A DNA stretch of 64,000 nt from Effrenium voratum (taxonomy: Eukaryota; Sar; Dinophyceae; Suessiales; Symbiodiniaceae), in NCBI GenBank assembly GCA_963377175.1, contig CAUJNA010002890.1:1062010-1126009 (forward strand). The letters are read 5' to 3'. The notes under the pieces were generated by a model that searched no databases, was not told where the DNA came from, and saw nothing but the letters and a program-made list of their open reading frames with translations. The first letter of the stretch is position 1. Every line of letters begins with the position of its first letter. Positions 10,494-18,610 of this stretch are shown in pieces. Made by a program: the position numbers and the translations under genes.

Positions 10494-11371
10494 CCGATTT
10501 TTCTCTTGGTTGATTCCTTTTCCATTCCAAGCATCGTTCTTTTCGAGAAGCGGATCCGTTTCCCTGGGTTAGAAAGATTCGGATCCCTGGAAAGAACGGA
10601 CATGGAAGGTAGCACTCGAATTTTATGAGCTCACCTGCGGGTATGACGAGCTCATCATGAGAAAGGTCCTTTACTATACTTGGGGATCCCTCATTTCATC
10701 TTTCGGAAGTATGGTAAAATTTGCAGAAACATGGTTTGTTGGGTGTCAAAAGGGGTTTAAGCACCTTAGGTGCAAAGGACCTCTAACGTCTTTGCATTTG
10801 TTGGGGAAGTTTTGTTTGGCCTCATTCCCTGAGTTTATTCTTCCTGGAGGGAATCGAACTCGGAACATCTTCAAATTGCCGGCATAAATACTGTTGGTCT
10901 GTTTCCCTTGAGGACTTGTACCCCTTGGGTGTATTTGCCTCCCATGTACTCGGGCTCAATCAGCTTTGACGTTTAGGCTTCGTTCCCTGAAGTAAGGACC
11001 TGTTGACAATGTCAGCTTCGGATTAATCCGGAGAGGATGCTACTTATCAGAGAAAGCCCCTAATAGGTCATTTCCCCCCTTGGCAGTCGGGTCTTTAGGG
11101 CCTACATCGCCCTTTAAACTAATTTTGTCCCCTCAGTACATCTGCAAAATAATTCTTCCTTGTGAGAGGGTACTTGTAAAGGTTTATTGGGCCAATATGA
11201 AAGAAATCTTGAATCAAGGACATTAGGTATGGGTTTTGGAGGTATGGATGCTTACATACCACGAATAGCAAGCTTGCAAGGTGCGTATACCCCTTATATA
11301 ACTGGCTATATAACTTCCATAGCATCGGTTTTTGTTCACCGGGTACGTGTTTCAATGCACCCACCGCATAG
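10494..11371. other. Non-coding stretch, nothing recognised
   Basis: No element of the named families and no exon-like island is seen. A word near 10851 resembling a tRNA T-arm is not supported by the other arms. Confidence 0.4.
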
Positions 11372-11496
11372 GCGGCGGCGGAGCTCGACGCCGTGCCCGG
11401 CTTCGCGGTGTCCCAGGCGGGGCGCGAGCTGACCCGCGCGCTGGAGCGGCATGCGCTGGCGCACGATGCGGCGGACAGCTTGCAGCGACTGGGCTG
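11372..11496 (+). CDS. Exon-like island, alanine-rich helical
   Basis: Acceptor CATAG ends at 11371; the frame reads AELDAVPGFAVSQAGRELTR then ALERHALAHDAADSLQRLGW, up to a possible GA donor at 11497. Strong GC3 bias supports coding. Family not recognised. Confidence 0.45.
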
Positions 11497-11519
11497 GAGA
11501 ACCCCGGGGTTCAGAAAAG

Positions 11520-11790
11520 TCAGGCAGGCCACCCAAAAAGCGATGGTTGGGTTAAGGGGGTTGATCAAATCCGATGACAGGACGACCATTGATGTTTCCT
11601 ACATGGGTTCAGGAAGGCCAGTTGACGGCCAGCAAAACCATGGTTAGGTTCACAAGGAGGTGGATCAAACCATGGGGGTTCCCCACCCACAGGCAGGCCA
11701 GGGAAAGTCCCCTTTTTCTGGAGCTCAGGCAGGCAGGCCGTCAGTGAAGCAATGGTTGGGTTCATAGCCTGTGGAAATTCCTTCCTGGAA
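11520..11790. repeat. Degenerate repeat cluster with GGTTGGGTT words
   Basis: Three loosely repeated and partly inverted units contain CAACCATGGTT or CAATGGTTGGGTT together with GCAGGCCAG-type words. The following 11791-12250 shows no gene. Confidence 0.45.
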
Positions 11791-12250
11791 AACAGGCCGC
11801 CGCTCAAACAATTGGGCGTTCAACATCGTCATCGTGGAAATTGGGTCACCTTGGTGGCCATTCTTTTCATGGGGGTGTTGAAGCCCAGGGCCTACATTTC
11901 CCTTCAAACTGGTTTAAGCATCACCTTTGAACTTTTGGACTCCGACCACAAGTCTTGATGGCTCCCGGCCATCCTCTTAGCTTTTTATTTTAGATGGGAT
12001 TTCCATTCACCCACTAAAAGTTAAGCTTTTAGCGGGGAATCTGAGGACAGCCCAGAAGTGAGTTTCCTTTTGGCCGTGTGATGTCTTTCTGGGGAACCCT
12101 GAAATGGGCGCTTCCCCGCAATGAGATATCCCCTAAGACTGCCTGGAGGGGGCTCGCTTGAAGGGGCTCGTACCGGGGGGCAAACGGAGGGCTGAGCAAA
12201 GCGGGATGCCAAGAACAAACACCACGGAAAAAAAACAACAGGAAAAACAT

Positions 12251-12369
12251 GCTGTGGATGGGCGAAATCCATTTCGCTCCACCTAAGACTCGCTTCCCCT
12301 GTAATTACCAACCAACGTTATGGTTTCCCCATGGTTTCAATTTCGTGGTGCGAACACCCATCCACAGTA
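12251..12369. repeat. M3 palindromic repeat, copy 4
   Basis: GCTGTGGATGGGCGAAATCC at the left; the right end is GTGGTGCGAACACCCATCC then ACAGTA, with a short deletion. Confidence 0.8.
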
Positions 12370-12819
12370 TCACCTGTTCTAGCTGACCGAAAGTGGTGGC
12401 AACAAAACAACCCAACAAGGTATGTGCTAAAGGTTACCTCAAACGATCGCGGTTGTCCTACCCTCCCACCAATTGAGCCTGACGTTTGGGGGTCCTTGTA
12501 CAAGGAAAATGATCTTCCAGGACTCCCTTCTAGAAAACGGTTTGGATGCGCCTGAGAGTGGATTTCACCTGTTGGTCCTCCCTTTGTTGATCCTTTTTTC
12601 GTACTATTTTAGTACTCTTTTCATATCCTAAAGGGGTGGATCCACAGATTCGCCACATCCATAAACCGTTTTCTAGACCCCTGTCAGGTTTGCAGAAGAT
12701 CAGTGGTTGTGAGGGGATGAGATGACGTGGGTCACTTTAAGATTGGAACCTCTGCATGCGGCCTCAGCTTCAGACCCCAGGACCCTAGGTTCCATGTCAA
12801 CTGGTGGGAGGGAATGACA

Positions 12820-12920
12820 TGGGTATGAGTCAAGATTAAACCGCCAGGGGACCGCAGGGTTTAGTCCATGTTTCGACTTACTAGGGTTCTATTTTGGGTA
12901 CACTGTTTTGAGAGCCACAT
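12820..12920. repeat. M4 dispersed repeat, copy 3
   Basis: TGGGTATGAGTCAAGATTAAA at the left end and TTTTGAGAGCCAC at the right, 16 bp before an exon-like island. Confidence 0.75.
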
Positions 12921-12935
12921 GACCCCTCCACTTAG

Positions 12936-13047
12936 GAAGCTCCTGATCCGTTGGCGCAAGACCCGTCGCAGCGACCCCATCCTGGAAGCCGTGGGTGCTT
13001 CTCGGCCGGGCCCCCGCGTCTTCGTGGATCGAGTGGGGAGACGCTTG
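12936..13047 (+). CDS. Exon-like island
   Basis: Acceptor CTTAG ends at 12935. The frame reads KLLIRWRKTRRSDPILEAV then GPRVFVDRVGRRLA, up to a GC donor at 13048. Basic and GC-rich; family not recognised. Confidence 0.4.
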
Positions 13048-13446
13048 GCCAGATCTGTGGCGAGTTTTCCTGGACCCCTGGCTGGTTTTACCAGGTTGGG
13101 TTCATATATGACCACCATTGTTTACCCGAGGATTGTCATCAGTCATCATCCAAGATTGTCATTGGTCATCATCTAAATTGGCTCAGCCATGCTTTTAGTG
13201 GGGGTTGAACCTAGGGTTTACGCGACGAGCCCTCGTTCCTTTTGCGGGGAATGGAATTGTGTCCCGGACCCCCTGACGTCCTGACCCCCTCACGAAGGGA
13301 CTTGCGTGTCCAGTTACTCAAGTTATAGCCATGGTTAGAACCTACAAACCTGACGTTGGTAACGGACATTCAAATAGGTGGGGCAGTGGAGCATATTTAC
13401 CCTGGTTTCGCAGCTTGGTTTTCGGCTCATGATAAGTTCGGTTGAG

Positions 13447-13550
13447 GCTACATGGGTCTCTTAGGCAACCTGGCGGACCTGTCCTGGGAGGTTTTGGCCC
13501 CGGACGTGGCTGGGGGCTTCTTCGAGGATTGGGATTGGGACGGGTTGCAG
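13447..13550 (+). CDS. Exon-like island, acidic/aromatic
   Basis: Acceptor TTGAG ends at 13446. The frame reads YMGLLGNLADLSWEVLAPDV then AGGFFEDWDWDGLQ, up to a possible GT donor at 13551. Family not recognised. Confidence 0.45.
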
Positions 13551-14587
13551 GTTGCACGGTCTCTGGTGTGACCGAAGTACCGCAGAGCGACCTGGGGGTT
13601 AGAAATGGGGGTGAGGGCACCCTTTTTCAGGCCATTTTGGGGTGCCGTCCGAGTCCTTTTAAGAAAGACACGAGCCACCCCCACGTGTGATTCACTGATG
13701 GAGTTCATGCGTTTTACCATTGCCCCTTGACATGTCCGTGGTGAATCACGGACCTCCAAGGTTTCTTAGGGTTTGAGGGGTCCTTACTTCCATTTGCTGA
13801 AATGAATATATGTGTTTCCATTCCGCAACGTTCGGAAACCCTGGTTTATGATTCGATTCCCCTGGACAAATATCAACCAACAATGGTTTCAACATTTTGT
13901 TTCAGGCTTCCGTCGTCATATCTTTTGCTTGGGTGGGCAACAGCCGAGGCAGTTCAGGTGGGCGTCTACAAAAAACTTTGCACCACCCCCTAAACGACTG
14001 CATCCACACCAAAGGCAAGGTTGCAACATGTCTTCATGATGTGTCATGTAACCATTGGTCCGTTGCTAGTGGTATAAACATATTTCTGTGTCACCATTGT
14101 CTTCCTTGGCCGTGGATGGATTTTTTTGGGAGCGGGTGGAAGCCATGTTGGAGGAAAGGCTGGTATGAAGATGTTGCGTAGTCCTCCTTGTTTTGGGGGG
14201 CTCGGAAAATCATTTTAGTGTGTCCTTGTCGCCTTTGTCAATTTTGGTCGGGGGTGGTAGAGTTTTGTTTACACAACGCAGGCCCCGCTTTGATCAGGTA
14301 AGTCTTAATTGGCAGCTTGGGGATTTGAACACCCTGGTTCTAGAGGGTAAATGGGAAGCTCCTGGAACACCTCCGAACCGAGCTCCAAACCACCAAGAGG
14401 GAAGCTTACTAAAGGAACATTTCGTTCTCAGAATGACTTGAGCCCTGTAAACCCACCATTTTTTAGAGGGACATTTCAGGATGTTACTTTACTTTCCATC
14501 CCTTGGTCGCAAGAAGTCGGTAATTAGCCCGTGGGATGTGGTTTTTGGACACACAGACACACCCTCCCCCTTCCCCCGGATGGCCAG
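13551..14587. other. Intron or intergenic stretch without a recognised gene
   Basis: Words of the M3 inner region (ATTCGATTCCCC, AACCAACAATGG) occur near 13850-13890, but no complete element or exon island is seen. Confidence 0.4.
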
Positions 14588-14705
14588 GTAGCGCTCTTTG
14601 GCTACGCGCCCCGGGCGGCCGTTTCCGCGTCCGCGTCGCCGCGGCTGCGGCAGCTGGGCAGCTTCCGAGTGCCGGGCAACTCCGCGGCGCGAGGCGTCGA
14701 CGTTC
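14588..14705 (+). CDS. Exon-like island
   Basis: Acceptor GCCAG ends at 14587. The frame reads VALFGYAPRAAVSASASP then LGSFRVPGNSAARGVDV, up to a GT donor at 14706. Family not recognised. Confidence 0.4.
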
Positions 14706-14736
14706 GTTGCAACAAGGGGGTCCACAAGGCCCTAAA

Positions 14737-14850
14737 GTTAACCCCGGATTAATAAACCCCTGGTTGATTAATAGGGGGGTGTCCCCTTTTAGTGGGGATT
14801 CATCACTGCCCCCGAATATTGGGACCGGTTTATTAATCCTGGGTCAACAT
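14737..14850. repeat. M5 dispersed repeat, copy 2
   Basis: GTTAACCCCGGATTAATAAAC at the left and its inverse TTATTAATCCTGGGTCAAC at the right; directly abuts M1 copy 6. Confidence 0.8.
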
Positions 14851-14954
14851 TACATGGAGTCTCCTTCTGACCCGAATTAAAAATCGGGAAACAGGACCAA
14901 CAATTATTTTAGGTAATGACCAACCATTTTTAAAGGGTCATGGAGACTCTAGGT
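14851..14954. repeat. M1 palindromic repeat, copy 6
   Basis: TACATGGAGTCTCCTTCTGAC at the left, GGAGACTCTAGGTA at the right. Confidence 0.85.
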
Positions 14955-15067
14955 AGGAGCCCTGAGACGCCGAGACCTGCGCTGGGAGGCACCTCTAGAC
15001 AAGACCTTAACCAACAAAGCCACTCGGAACACCGGACTCGGGTCAGGGCCCCGATTGCCCGGCACAG

Positions 15068-15171
15068 GCCACCGATTGACTCGGCTGCAGCCGCAGCGGT
15101 GGTACCGGGTGCAAGTGCGCAGCGTGGGGCCGCGGAAGCGCTGGGTCTCCCAGTGGAGCGCTGAGGCGTCG
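15068..15171 (+). CDS. Exon-like island resembling half of a fibronectin type III domain
   Basis: Acceptor GGCACAG ends at 15067, with a possible GA donor at 15172. The peptide TRLQPQRWYRVQVRSVGP followed by WVSQWSAEAS has the L-x-P...Y-x-V-x-V-x-x-V-G...S-x-W-S pattern of the C-terminal half of FN3 domains. The family call rests on this pattern alone. It is the last host exon candidate before the virus, 624 bp from the viral end. Confidence 0.45.
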
Positions 15172-15488
15172 GAAAAAACGCGACACGATGTGAAAGGGGC
15201 GAAGGACGTTGGAGATCCGATTTGTGTCTCTTTGCGTACCCCAGGGCCGCAGCGAGTGTTTCTTTTTTCGAAGGGCCCCACCCCTAAAACAATTTGTGTG
15301 TTGTTATTTTGGTTGCCTGGCGACAAAACTCATCTCTTCCCAGTTGCCCATGTTGTAGGTAACCAGCTGTTTCTCTGTTGGTCTTTAAGGGGTGGTTGAT
15401 TTGGTTATCTACGAGACAAGGAAATGGAATGCATTTTTTCTCTCTGCGTACTTGACCCATGTGCTTCCAGTTGGTTGCTATCATAATG

Positions 15489-15560
15489 GTGACCCCAGAT
15501 TAGTCAACCCCAGTTGGCCCCCTCCAAAAGTGGTCTGATTCCCCACCAAACCCAGGGACA
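15489..15560. repeat. M5 dispersed repeat, copy 3 (partial)
   Basis: GGTGACCCCAGATTAGTCAAC then CCCAGTTGG, and later TGATTCCCCACCAAACCC; runs straight into M2 copy 4. Confidence 0.55.
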
Positions 15561-15664
15561 CACCCAGTGGGTGCCCTTTTACCCTTTTTTGGGGGAGGGC
15601 TGAGGGCCCCTACTAAAACTGACTACAGAAAAAGGGGTACCCTTATTCTAACCTCTCTACTCGG
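15561..15664. repeat. M2 palindromic repeat, copy 4 (ends decayed)
   Basis: Inner part GTGCCCTTTTACCCTTTTTT and GGTACCCTTATTCTAACC is well kept, but the terminal CTAGGTCC words are lost at both ends. Confidence 0.75.
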
Positions 15665-15784
15665 ATTTTTTTGTTGCTTCTGGCACATCATCATTGTGTA
15701 GTCTTGGTGAATGGGCTCCCACCGGACTCTTGCATGGGGTGTTCGGCCAAGCAAGTCAGTACGGCACTTTTGTGTGGTAAAAAC

Positions 15785-15794
15785 GGGGGGGGGG
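15785..15794. repeat. Poly-G run at the left viral boundary (target-site duplication candidate)
   Basis: Ten G directly precede the viral terminal repeat. An 11-G run on the same strand directly follows the right terminal repeat, so the runs are direct repeats, as expected for a duplicated target. Polintons usually make 6-bp duplications; a homopolymer hides the exact length. Confidence 0.6.
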
Positions 15795-16142
15795 AAAAAA
15801 TGGTAAAAGTAGGGGGCCTGGGGGGTGGTCTGTTGATGGTCCCCTGTTATGGTTTTTATGTTCATCTCAAATCTGTGTTCCCCCTTATTCGTTTTGAAAA
15901 GAGGGTTTTTAGGGAGCTTATTTATCGTTTTCGTTAAGGTAATCATTTTGGTAATTGCCCCCCTTGTTCATTGTTGGGCTGGGGGCAAACATTTTTTTCA
16001 TTTGAAAGAGGTAGCCCTTTTAGTAGTTATCAAGTTCTGGGGTGTTGGTGGTGTATTTGTTTTGTTAGTATGTTTATCAATAATTTTCTTTTATAGGTTA
16101 AAAGTTCGCTATAATTATAACATATAAGATTTTACATGTTAT
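15795..16142 (+). repeat. Left terminal inverted repeat of the virus
   Basis: Starts AAAAAATGGTAAAAGTAGGG and matches the reverse complement of 36747-37096. By eye I count about 17 differences over roughly 345 aligned bases (about 5%). It ends around ACATGTTAT, just after the stop codon of the outermost viral gene (16163). Confidence 0.93.
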
Positions 16143-16162
16143 AATTATGGTTTAGTTATGAA

Positions 16163-16786
16163 TTACACAGGTTCATCAACCATTAGTTTAAGCCTTATGT
16201 TTTGTACTCCTTCAAAATTCATTCTACTTCTTGCATCTTCCATACGACTGTCTATTGTTTGATGCGCCACTCTCATTACATCAGCTATATTATCTATGGT
16301 TATATTATCTACAAAATCATCACTATGAAAATGAAAACTAAAAGTGTTAAAATGGTCGTCTTCATAATAATTGAAATGATGAAACCTTACAAACATATTT
16401 ACCTCAACTATTATAACTTCTCCATAACTGTTATCGGTTTCAATGCTATCTAACAAACAACCTAAGTTTTCATGTTCATTAAAAACTATATCTTCAATGC
16501 TTTTAATGCTTAAAGGTTTATTTCTTGAAATGTAATACTCAATTACGTGTCTCTTTATATCATCACCACCTACAACAGTTCGACGCTTTGTCTTTCTTTT
16601 TGTTTCTGTTCTGTTTATTTTATATTGTTGTTGTATTCTCTTTAATGTCTTAATATGATTATGTTTTATTTTCAAATACTCAGGTTCCCCTAATCTATAT
16701 GAAATGATACCTTTTAATACATCAACAGGTAAGCTAGCACAATTCTTAACCATAAAATTATTATCTGATATTTTACCCCCACTCAT
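16163..16786 (-). CDS. F-box-like small viral protein, left terminal gene
   Basis: A 207-aa protein of unknown function. Near residues 17-46 it has SLPVDVLKGIISYRLGEPEY then LKIKHNHIK, very similar to the start of the viral gene at 32167 (LPLDIKNLVLSYNLGD then LLKIKNNNII). The LP-x-D-(V/I) start recalls F-box or BC-box helices that recruit ubiquitin ligases; that role is inference. The middle is basic (KRKTKRR near 62-68). It points outwards to the left terminus, with its stop 20 bp from the terminal repeat. Its promoter region is nearly identical, in inverted orientation, to that of the gene at 36206, including the early-type motif. Confidence 0.75.
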   Translation of the reverse strand: MSGGKISDNNFMVKNCASLPVDVLKGIISYRLGEPEYLKIKHNHIKTLKRIQQQYKINRTETKRKTKRRTVVGGDDIKRHVIEYYISRNKPLSIKSIEDIVFNEHENLGCLLDSIETDNSYGEVIIVEVNMFVRFHHFNYYEDDHFNTFSFHFHSDDFVDNITIDNIADVMRVAHQTIDSRMEDARSRMNFEGVQNIRLKLMVDEPV

Positions 16787-16927
16787 TTTTCTCTTAATAT
16801 ATAAGGTTTTTTCTCTTTAAGTAGTTTTGGCTAGGGGTTGCTGGTCGGTTGGTCTGGGTTTCAGGTTTAATTTAAATGTCTTAACCTTCTTTTTAGATTA
16901 TAAAACAATGTTTAATCATATTATAAT
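16784..16927 (-). promoter_or_regulatory. Left copy of the subterminal inverted promoter module, early-type motif
   Basis: On the minus strand AAACTACTTAAAGA (16815-16828 on +) is followed by CCTTATATATTAAGAG and then ATG. The whole stretch matches 36066-36208 in inverted orientation with few differences, including CTGAAACCCAGACC further upstream. Confidence 0.75.
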
Positions 16928-17025
16928 TAAATATTATGAATAAACAAACATCATATTTCATAATTATTAATTGTATGAATTTCAAATTTGATAAAGTGCG
17001 TGAAAAAGACTGTTTCAGGTGTAGT

Positions 17026-17216
17026 CCCACGAACACGGGACTCCCAGTCCCACGAACACGGGACCCCCAGTCCCACGAACACGGGACCCCCAGTCCCACG
17101 AACACGGGACCCCCAGTCCCACGAACACGGGACCCCCAGTCCCACGAACACGGGACCCCCAGACCCCCAGTCCCACGAACACGGGACCCCCAGTCCCACG
17201 AACACGGGACGCCTTG
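17026..17216. repeat. GC-rich 23-bp tandem repeat inside the virus
   Basis: Eight copies of CCCACGAACACGGGAC followed by CCCCAGT-type spacers, at 23-bp spacing except one 30-bp step before copy seven. Two copies of CCCCTCCATTTGGGACCC follow (to about 17263). The block is strikingly GC-rich for this AT-rich element. It lies between the left terminal gene and the methyltransferase, where no gene is present. Confidence 0.92.
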
Positions 17217-17269
17217 ACCCCTCCATTTGGGACCCTTGGCCCCTCCATTTGGGACCCCTCACCCATTGC

Positions 17270-17899
17270 TCATATCCGAGGTTGAGAAGACATGAAATAA
17301 ACAAATATCTCGCTTATCAAATCAGTAGGAATTTTATATAGGTCATCTTGTTTATGTTTAATGTATCCCTCACCCCAATCTGATTTCTTTCCCGATGGCA
17401 ACCGTTGAGCAGTTTCTAAATGTTTTCCATTCCTAATTTTCCCACAATCCCCTTTGCATAATGGTCTGGGTTTCCATGTTTCAATGTTTGACCACAACCT
17501 CGTTCGCTTCCTGTAGTTCATGCCATATTTACAATAATCCACATCATAGTATTTCAACCCACTCATGAAGGGTTGTTCCTTTAATAATCCTGTTTGAGGA
17601 TTTTCCACAACCCACCATGTAGGTTTAAAGTAGTCAATGATTTCAAGGGTTTTCAAAACGATACTATTCGCATAATCTATCTTTCTAACCCCAGTAGTTT
17701 TAGCACGACTGTATTCGGTGCATGGAGGAGATGCCCAAATCACATCAAAATCACTAACCCCGAACTGTTTATAATCCCAACTCAAAATATCAGTATTTAT
17801 ATTTGCATTTTTCAAATCAAGGGAAATAACACTATAACCTAAATCACGAGCGACCTGACCAACACTACCTGTCCCACTAAACATCTCTAATAATTTCAT
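17270..17899 (-). CDS. C5 cytosine-specific DNA methyltransferase (short, phage-like)
   Basis: The 209-aa protein transfers a methyl group from S-adenosylmethionine to cytosine C5 in DNA. Motif I (FSGTGSVG, residues 7-14), the catalytic PPC motif IV (58-60, in WASPPCTEYS), ENP motif VI (99-101) and RKRTRLW (motif VIII-like, 130-136) appear in order. The protein is far shorter than typical bacterial enzymes (300-400 aa), with little room for a target-recognition domain, like compact phage versions. It follows the GIY-YIG gene on the same strand with a 15-bp gap. It may protect viral DNA or modify host chromatin; inference only. Confidence 0.92.
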   Translation of the reverse strand: MKLLEMFSGTGSVGQVARDLGYSVISLDLKNANINTDILSWDYKQFGVSDFDVIWASPPCTEYSRAKTTGVRKIDYANSIVLKTLEIIDYFKPTWWVVENPQTGLLKEQPFMSGLKYYDVDYCKYGMNYRKRTRLWSNIETWKPRPLCKGDCGKIRNGKHLETAQRLPSGKKSDWGEGYIKHKQDDLYKIPTDLISEIFVYFMSSQPRI

Positions 17900-17914
17900 T
17901 CTTATTAGAGATAT

Positions 17915-18583
17915 TTAGATATTAATATTTTCATTAACTGTCGATTGCTTACATTTGTTTGTCTTTTGGTGTCGTTTCAATCCATCCTTTCTCACACAAC
18001 AACCGCATAAATCACAGTTGGTTGTGTCCATGGACTTTTGGCTAATTTCTTGTTTTTTGTCTTCATATCGCTTTCGGCTTTTTTCTTTTAGTTGCTCCAC
18101 ATTGTTTTCATAGTATCCTTTGTAATATTGTTTATACCAGTCCTTATGTTTCTCCTTATATTGGTCTGTCATTTCTTTAATTCGTTCTTTATTGTTTAAG
18201 TAATACCCATGTACTTGTGATTTTATATTGTCTTTGTTTTCTTCTATCCATTCGTTTCTCGTTCTACCTGCTATTTGCTTATTAAGTGTTGGCTTATACT
18301 GTCTTATCAGTTCTCCTTCTCGCTTTCGTAATTGTTCTACATTTTCACATGGATATTCTTCTAGTAATTCTATGTAAAACTTGTCTTCTCCTATATCGGT
18401 CATTTTCTGATAAATCTTGTATCTGCTTCGTGAAGCCATTTGTAATGATTGTTTATGTTTGTAAAACCTTTTTGATAATGGTTGCGTAGTGCTTCCAATG
18501 TATATGTCATCATCTTCATTATTTCTTATGCAATAGATTTTGCCATTGCAGTAGTTTTTCTCCTTTTTTCCTTTACCTTCCAT
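17915..18583 (-). CDS. GIY-YIG endonuclease with C-terminal zinc finger
   Basis: The N-terminal region has KIYCIRN (15-21) and DIYIGSTTQPLSKRF (26-40), the GIY-YIG core with the following arginine. Charged helices follow (VEQLRKREGEL, then a lysine-rich segment). The C-terminal segment CDLCGCCVRKDGLKRHQKTN ending in C is a C2H2/C2HC-type finger (about 190-212). Such nucleases make single- or double-strand cuts and occur in large DNA viruses, phages and mobile introns. Here it stands between the methyltransferase and the polymerase, all on the minus strand, so a role in replication, recombination or host DNA cutting is possible. Confidence 0.9.
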   Translation of the reverse strand: MEGKGKKEKNYCNGKIYCIRNNEDDDIYIGSTTQPLSKRFYKHKQSLQMASRSRYKIYQKMTDIGEDKFYIELLEEYPCENVEQLRKREGELIRQYKPTLNKQIAGRTRNEWIEENKDNIKSQVHGYYLNNKERIKEMTDQYKEKHKDWYKQYYKGYYENNVEQLKEKSRKRYEDKKQEISQKSMDTTNCDLCGCCVRKDGLKRHQKTNKCKQSTVNENINI

Positions 18584-18610
18584 TTGCTACATGATTAACA
18601 TGACTTCTCT

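Noticed and set aside
10840..10890. tRNA gene on the minus strand
   Set aside because: Only the word GAGTTCGATTCCC fits; no D-arm, anticodon arm or acceptor pairing found.
17026..17216. CRISPR array
   Set aside because: The units are directly tandem, with no unique spacers, and the setting is a eukaryotic virus without cas genes.
16988..17341. Proline/threonine-rich frame HEHGTP repeats
   Set aside because: Translation of the 23-bp minisatellite; both strands and several frames are open.
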